DNA of 64,000 nucleotides. Source: Muscardinus avellanarius. Taxonomy: Eukaryota > Chordata > Mammalia > Rodentia > Gliridae. The DNA is taken from assembly GCA_963383645.1 (NCBI GenBank), contig OY726569.1, positions 26,738,554-26,802,553 of the forward strand. The letters are read 5' to 3'. The translations under genes were made by a program, and so were the position numbers. Every line of letters starts with the position of its first letter. Position 1 is the first letter of the stretch. This document shows positions 57,785 through 64,000 of the stretch, piece by piece. Below the pieces are notes generated by a model. That model saw only the letters and a program-made list of their open reading frames with translations. It did not search any database and had not been told where the DNA came from.

Positions 57785-58020
57785 TTCTTAATTATATATA
57801 GGGTACAGTGTAATCGGTTGATATAGCACATGTGTAGCATTTCCCTCTTCTTAAACATTTATCATTTCTTCACATTGGGAAATGTTGAATTCTCTTCTAG
57901 TTAATAAAAATATATAAATTTCTATGAACTACAGTCAACTTATAGTGTTCTAAAACATTAGAACTTATTCCTCTTCTCTAATTATCCCTGTTGGATACCT
58001 GGTACCTGTTATCTAACCTC
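57785..58020 (+). mobile_element. Ancient LINE-1 3'-end fragment
   Basis: Resembles old LINE-1 3' UTRs (AACTACAGTCAACTTATAGTG, AGAACTTATTCCTCTTCTCTA, trimmed here). Confidence 0.45.
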
Positions 58021-58029
58021 CTGCTACCC

Positions 58030-58670
58030 ACCTTTCTCTGCCTCTTTGGTGTGTAGCCCTTAATTTCAGCATACATGGATGGATCTTGTCTGAAGGAACT
58101 ATTACCATATCAGTCTAGCTTTATTTGTATTTCTTCCATTCTTCATTCATTATTAATAAATCTTCTCTAATGAAGAGCAGCTCCTTCTCTCCTGTTTCTT
58201 TCTATAGTAGTTTATTTATATAAATATGTGTTTACGGCTACTTAATCTCTGGATTATAATCCAATACTGTTATTATTTACTTGTTCAATTTTTTTCAAAT
58301 GTGAGCCATTGGTGCTTTCTTTAATTGTAGCAATACAAGATTCTTCAGACTCACATTTTTCTCATCCTACCCCTGCAAACAACCCCCCCTTGAGTCCCTT
58401 TGTTGAAGAGTGGCTTAGAATCTAAGGTGTGGACAACTCAGGGATAGAGCTAGCAAACAGATGTGTACGTGAATATACATATACACATACATATCTAATT
58501 CTGTAAATGTATACTTTCATATATATTAAGATAAACCTGTCTTTACACTAATGTCTCAGATTCATTCTAACTTTGACATTCCACTAACATTTTTAGCCTA
58601 TTTCTCTGGTCGTACCTTTATTTCTTTGTCTTCTCTTTGCTATTTACTTTTGTGTATGTGTGTGTGGAAG
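58030..58670. other. Intergenic AT-rich DNA
   Basis: No feature was recognised. Confidence 0.3.
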
Positions 58671-58671
58671 G

Positions 58672-58885
58672 AGAAATACAGGGGAATGAATCCAATGGCA
58701 TTCTACTACTGAGCTACATCCCCAATCCTGTTTGATTTTTTATTGTGAAACAGGATCTCACTAAGTTAGAGAGCCTCACTAAGTTACTGAGGTTACCATG
58801 AACCTTGACCATGAGGTTGACCTGCAACCCTTCTGTTGCAGCCTCCTAAGTACTGGAATTACAGATGTGCACCTTCACACCTGGC
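58672..58885 (-). mobile_element. Diverged SINE, minus strand
   Basis: Older type with a short internal duplication. Confidence 0.75.
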
Positions 58886-58914
58886 TTGCTTTTTAAAGAG
58901 ATTTTGCTGTTATA

Positions 58915-59400
58915 TCTTTATTGAAACATAAATCACATACCAAACAATTCACCCATTTCAAGTGGATAGTATATTATAGTCTCCAAGGTGGTCTCAGAAT
59001 TATGATTATTACAAAGTCAATTTTAGAACATTTTCATCACCCAAAAGGAATCTCTGGGTCTATTAGCAGTCATCTCCAATTTCTCTTGGGCCTTCCAGGC
59101 TTTGTCAACCACTACCTATTTCTGCAAATAAATTTGCTTATTCTGGACATCATATGTAATTGGAATTGTACCATATTTGCTCACTGAGTTTGTGTATCTT
59201 CTACTTAAACAGCTGCTATGAGGAAATGTTTCTGCTACAATCCTTACTGTTTTTCTCCCTCAACCCAGCATAATACGCTATCCACACAAAAAACAGACAA
59301 TCAAGTTTTCAGATATACACCACAAGCTGGGTTTCATGTAGCTATTAGAATTGAGTTCTTCCAGACTCATTTGATATTCAGTCATAAACTCGTGTGGCAG
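58915..59400 (+). mobile_element. Ancient LINE-1 3'-end fragment
   Basis: TTGAAACATAAATCACATAC, CAATTCACCCATTTCAAGTG and TTTTAGAACATTTTCATCAC match the style of old LINE-1 3' regions. Confidence 0.55.
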
Positions 59401-59404
59401 TGAC

Positions 59405-59790
59405 TTCACAATTCCACTGGAGACACTATTAGTAACACATAGCAGTGTATAGTAATTGGAAAGGTGACATAATTAATATTTGAAGTGCTCACTCAAGAAG
59501 TTTCCTTTTTGTCCAAGCCAGTTCTTAAAAAACTAAGATATTGCTTGCATTCTTTGAACTTTTGGGAAACCAATGCTCCAAATTTCTCCTTTTTGACTGT
59601 ATGAGGTGTCTCCAACTTATCCCAAAGCATTGATCCAAATTCAAGAGAAGGTATCAGACTGTAGAACCCTGCTTTGCTCTATTAGTAATAATATGTCATT
59701 ATTTGATGGCCCTGCTTGTACTAGGCAAATTAAGGCTTTTCTTCTTCATTTGTAAAACTTTCTATTGACAGAGTCAGCAAAGAGAAAAAA
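59405..59790. other. Intergenic, nothing recognised
   Basis: No gene or repeat family was seen. Confidence 0.3.
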
Positions 59791-59794
59791 TTTT

Positions 59795-60579
59795 GCAGTA
59801 CTAGGGATGGAACCCAGGGGCATTGTACCTCTGAGATACACCCCAAGGCCTATTTTTTAAAATATTTTTATTTTTGAAACAGTATCACACTGATTTGCTA
59901 AGGGCCTTGATAAGTAGCTGAGGCTTTGCACAAACCATAATCCTCTGGTCTCAGTTTCCCAAATGCTGGGATTACAAGCATACACCACTGCCCCTGGCAC
60001 CCACTTGAACTTTTATTTTTCCTCAAAATCATTCTCTAAGTATTATCATCACTGAAGATACAATTTTGGATCAATCAGAAAGAAGTTACTCTGTAAATGA
60101 ATCACCACAATTTCAAATGGTAAAATTTTCATTATAATGTATTTTTTTGTGGTACTGGGGATGAGACCCAGGGGCTTTCTACCTCTGGACTATACCCTCA
60201 ATCTACTTTATATTTTTATTTGAAAACAGGGTCTCATTAAGTTGCTGAGAGCCTCACTAAGTAGCTGAGGCTGGCTTTGAATCTGTGTTATCCTCCTCTC
60301 TCAGCCTCCCAAGTATTGGGATTACAAGTGTGCACCACCACGCCTGGCCCCATTAGAATATTTTAACAGATGGACAATCTGTGTACAGAAGAAATGTGGT
60401 GAGAATCCCTAGTTATTTGGATCCTTGCTGCAAACACTTTCTTACTGATAATAATTTATGAAGATGTTCTCTGTGAAAAGTTTTCTTAAAAGCAGTATAC
60501 CAGATTTCTCGATTAGATTATAATATAATACTTATTTCTTGATTTAGAAGATTATCTACCTACAGAAATATATTTTCAG

Positions 60580-60617
<38 letters not shown>

Positions 60618-60832
60618 ATGCGTGCGTGTGTGTGTGTGTGTGTTCTACTGGGGATTAAATCCAGGGGTATTTTATCTCCAACCCACACCCCCAGCTCTTG
60701 TTTTTTATATTTCAAGAGGGTTTTTCTAGGTTGCTGTGAGTCTCACTACATTGTTGAGGCTGGCCTTTAACCTGTGATACTCCTGTCTCAGCCTCCCAAG
60801 TACTGGGATTACAGGCGTGTATTACCACATCG
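59795..60832 (-). mobile_element. Three SINEs on the minus strand with a (GT)n tract
   Basis: Copies lie at 59795-60000, 60147-60350 and 60640-60832. A (GT)n run at 60584-60640 precedes the last. Confidence 0.82.
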
Positions 60833-60839
60833 AACTATC

Positions 60840-61435
60840 TGGTTCATTTCTTGATTAGTGATTTTTAAAAAATTTATTTCAAGAGACTCAAATCCTAATC
60901 TATACCTTAAGTGGGTGGGGAGATGTAGGAAAAAATAAGATTAAGAATGAGAGCTCAATGAACTTCAAAACCAAATTTAAAATCCCCAAGTTAAAATCTA
61001 ACTAGTAAAACTTAAAGACAAAGAATTTTGAAAGCAGCAAGACAAAAGCTACTTGCCATATATAATGGATACTCCATGAATAACAGCAAATTTCTCATAA
61101 GAAACATTGCCATTCAGAAGATCCTGGGAGGATACACTTAAAATACTAAATGAAAAAATTCTTGACAGTATCAGCAAACTATTCTTCAAAATGAGGAAAT
61201 AATTAAGACCTTTCCAGTTAACAAAGCTGATACTAATAACAGTGTGTGACAATATTGCCACCAGAGCTGATACTATACAAAAAGTTCTAGAGACTTCTCT
61301 TCCAGGTGAAATTAAGGGATATTAGACAGAAACTCAAAGCCTAAAGAAAATATAAATATATGGAGATGTATGAAAGTATTCTTGCAATTTGGGTTTATAA
61401 GTTTGTTCTGCCACAGGATTAAAAGAGAAAAAAAG
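60840..61435. other. AT-rich, possible decayed LINE sequence
   Basis: AAAGACAAAGAATTTTGAAAGCAGCAAGA-like text (split and decayed) recalls old LINE-1 ORF2. It was not confirmed. Confidence 0.3.
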
Positions 61436-61439
61436 CAGC

Positions 61440-61640
61440 TAGGTATGGTGGTACACACTTGCAGTCCTAGTACTTGGGAGGCTAAGATAGGAGGATCACA
61501 GGTTTAAAAATAGTCTCAGCAAGTAGTGAGACTCATATCAACCTGGTGAGACCCTGTTTCAAAATAAAAATAAAATAGGTCTATGTGGGGTATAGTTCAG
61601 AGGTAGAATGCCCCTGAGTTCAAACCCCAGTACCAAAAAG
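61440..61640 (+). mobile_element. B1-dID-type SINE (older)
   Basis: A plus-strand copy with an extra short segment between its halves. Confidence 0.8.
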
Positions 61641-61943
61641 TGAAAAATAAACAAAAATGGAAAACACATAAATTATACATCTGTATTAATAAATACCTAA
61701 TATATAAGCAATTTGCGACATCAATAAGACAAAGGGGAGAAGCAAAACTGCAAAGAAATAGAGTTCTTGTGTTCAAAGTTATCAGTTTAAAATACATTGG
61801 TACAACTTTACAATTTTACTTTAATGCCCATGGAAAATAAAAAAATTTGAAGAGGATAAACAAAAGAAAATGAGAAAAGAATTAAATATGTTACTACAAA
61901 ACATCAGATAAACATGAAGAATGGCAATATATAAAGAAATGTG

Positions 61944-62150
61944 GCCGGGCATGGTAGTGCACGCTTGTAAAGCCAGCATTTTGGAGGCTGAGACTGGAGG
62001 ATCATAGTTCACAGACAGCTTCAGCTACTTAGTGAGGCCCTCCACAACTCAGTGCGACCCTGTTTCAAAATAAAGAATAAAAAAATAGGGCAGGGGGTGT
62101 AGCTCAGAGGTGGAATGCCCCTGGGTTCCATCCCCAGACCCACACACAGA
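61944..62150 (+). mobile_element. B1-dID-type SINE (older)
   Basis: A plus-strand copy with GGGGGTGTAGCTCAGAGG in its right half. Confidence 0.88.
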
Positions 62151-62303
62151 AAAAGTGAAACAAAGTTGTTAAACATATAAAAACTAATTAAAAAATGGAA
62201 ATAGTCTCTTTCCTATCAGTAATTACCTTAAATGTAAATGGATTAAACTCTCTAATCAAAAGATACAGGTTAGAGAATGAAATTTTTTAAAAAGTTTCAA
62301 CAT

Positions 62304-64000
62304 CTGGAGAAACCGGGCCCAGTAGAAGGTGGGTTCTGGGCGGGGTCGCGCGCAGGGGAACGCCAGATGGAGCCCGGGTCGCGGGACCCTGGGCCCCGGG
62401 CCGAACTGCGCATAGAACACCAGACCCCCGGAGAAACCGGGCCCAGTAAGACGCTGGGTTCTGGGCAGGGGTCGCGCGCGGGGCACGCCAGCCGGGGCCC
62501 GGGTCGTGGGACTCTGGGCCCCGGGCCGAACTGCAAGTAGCATGCCAGACCCCTGGAGAAACCGGGCCCAGAACAGAAAAAGATAAAGAAAAATATCAAA
62601 GAGGAGGTAGGAAAGCCGTTAAGGATACCAGGACACTGGAGATGCAGACAAAACTTATCTAAATGCACTGGAACTTATGGAAAAATTTGCCGTGAAAGAG
62701 GACTGCTATTTCTCTATATTGTTAAGAATCTCAGACATCACATGTAAGGAGAGAGTTTAGCGGAGACCAAGGAGAAATGCGGTGTTGAAAGAGTTCTCCG
62801 CGATGGTGGTGGAGACTTGTATTCAGGAGAAGCAGAAACCGGATCTTACCAACTTTATTTTTTTGGAGAAATTACACCAAATGTCGAATGCTACCATCAC
62901 GCATGCTTAGGAACACTGGACAACATTCAGAGTGGAAAAAGAGCCTGGGAAGGATTTGAAACGGTGAAGGCAGTGGCAATGCCAGTGGCCAATACTCGGG
63001 GGAGGCAGAGATCTGATACATTACACCTGGAACCTTTGAAATAATAACCACAGAGACAGTGATCGGAACCTGCTGAGGGGTTAGGCAGGCGCCGGGGCCA
63101 GTGGCCGACATCGGAGCTTGCTGTGAGGCAAGGACACTACTGAGGCCTCCGTGGCCGGGATTGGAACCTGCCGAGGGGTTAGACCGATGCTGGGGCCAGC
63201 AAGGCCGGCATTGGAGCCTGCCATGACAAGGCTTGTGCTGGGGCCTCCGAGGTCGGGTCCGGAACCTGCTGAGGGGTTAGGCCGGTGCTGAGCCTGCCGT
63301 GAGGCAAGGCGGGTACTGCGGCCTCCGAGGACAGGACCGGAGCCTGCTGAGAGGTTAGGACGGTGCTGGGGCCCACGAGGCCGGCATCGGAGCCTGCCAT
63401 GAGGCAAGGCCGGTACTGGGGCCTCCTAGGCCAGGATAAGAGCCTGCCGAGGGGTTAGGCCGGTGCTTGGGCCAGCGAGGCCGGCATCGGAGCCTGCCGT
63501 GAGGCAAGGCTGGTGCTGTGGGCCTCCGAGGACGGGATTTGAGCCTGCCATGAGGCAAGGCCGGTACTGGGGCCTCCGAGGCCAGGATAAGAGCCTGCTG
63601 AGGGGTTAGGCTGGTGCTGGGGCCAGCGAGGCCGGCATCGGAGCCTGCCATGAGGCATGACCAGTGCTGGGGCCTCCAAGACCGGGATCGTAGCCTGCCG
63701 AGGGGTTAGGCTGGTGTTGGGGCCAGCGAGGCCGGCATCAGAGCCTGCCATGAGGAATGACTGGTGCTGGGGCATCCAAGGCCGGGATCATAGCCTACCG
63801 AGGGGTTAGGCCGGTGCTGGGGCCAGCGAAGCCGGCATCGGAGCCTACCATGAGGCATGACCAGTGCTGGGGCCTCCAAGGCCGGGATCGGAGCCTGCCG
63901 AGGGGTTAGGGCAGTGCTGGGGCCAGTGAGGCCGGCATCGGAGCCTGCCTTGAGGCAAGGCCGATACTGGGGCCTCCGAGGCCAGGATAAGAGCCTGCTG
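62304..64000 (+). mobile_element. Composite VNTR retrotransposon, copy C (runs off the window)
   Basis: Starts within a 124-125-bp GC-rich repeat (two full units, 62304-62570). An A-rich spacer follows, then the linker (62590-63055), then at least 19 of the 50-bp VNTR units to the window end. The linker is roughly 90% identical to copy A. The 5' flank reads TTTTTT/AAAAAG, a LINE-1 endonuclease-like site. The 3' end and target duplication are outside the window. Confidence 0.87.

Noticed and set aside
1..64000. CRISPR array, bacterial operon or prophage
   Set aside because: Spliced genes, V(D)J signals, SINEs and LINE-1 show nuclear mammalian DNA. The tandem arrays have no spacer structure.

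Overview
The window looks like nuclear DNA from a rodent of the squirrel family (Sciuridae). The main clue is a short interspersed repeat present about 40 times. Its left half is B1/7SL-like, its right half is tRNA-derived and ID-like, and its end reads like a tRNA B box. This is the arrangement known as B1-dID in squirrels and relatives. Species assignment is inference.

The left third (about 5-23 kb) is part of the T-cell receptor alpha/delta variable (TRAV/TRDV) cluster. Four V segments lie on the plus strand, each with a leader exon, an intron, a V exon and a 23-bp-spacer recombination signal. They are a human TRAV22/mouse TRAV4-like segment (6137-6643), a TRAV13-like segment (11563-12032), a TRAV14/DV4-like segment (18409-18909) and a TRAV9-like segment (22024-22477). 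The last has one premature stop. The order 13-14-9 matches human TRAV13-2, 14/DV4, 9-2. CTCF-like motifs lie upstream of three of the segments.

The middle holds one ordinary spliced gene. It is a seven-exon NUTM2-like gene (NUT family) at 35439-42967, whose exons join into an uninterrupted frame of 656 codons. A CpG-rich block lies about 1.2 kb upstream. The rest of the middle and the right third is mostly LINE-1 in several orientations, nested SINEs, an old MaLR-like LTR and microsatellites. No further V segment was recognised after 22.5 kb.

The most striking structure is a composite retrotransposon present three times (329-3840 plus; 24678-27464 minus; about 62304 to the window end, plus). 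From 5' to 3' it has GC-rich repeats of about 70-125 bp, an A-rich spacer, a single-copy linker of about 500 bp, a GC-rich VNTR of 50-bp units alternating in two types (a 100-bp dimer), a short unique segment, a LINE-1-like 3' end and a poly(A) tail. The two complete copies have perfect target-site duplications of 15 and 16 bp, which is the signature of LINE-1 mobilisation. The architecture parallels the primate SVA/LAVA elements. I do not recognise it as a described rodent family, but I could not search repeat libraries.

A second unexplained structure is a duplicated block (about 7.40-9.14 kb and 31.78-33.23 kb). Its flanks differ by roughly 10%, while a core of about 360 bp differs by only about 2%. 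Coordinates of repeats are approximate to about 10-20 bases except where a target-site duplication is given.
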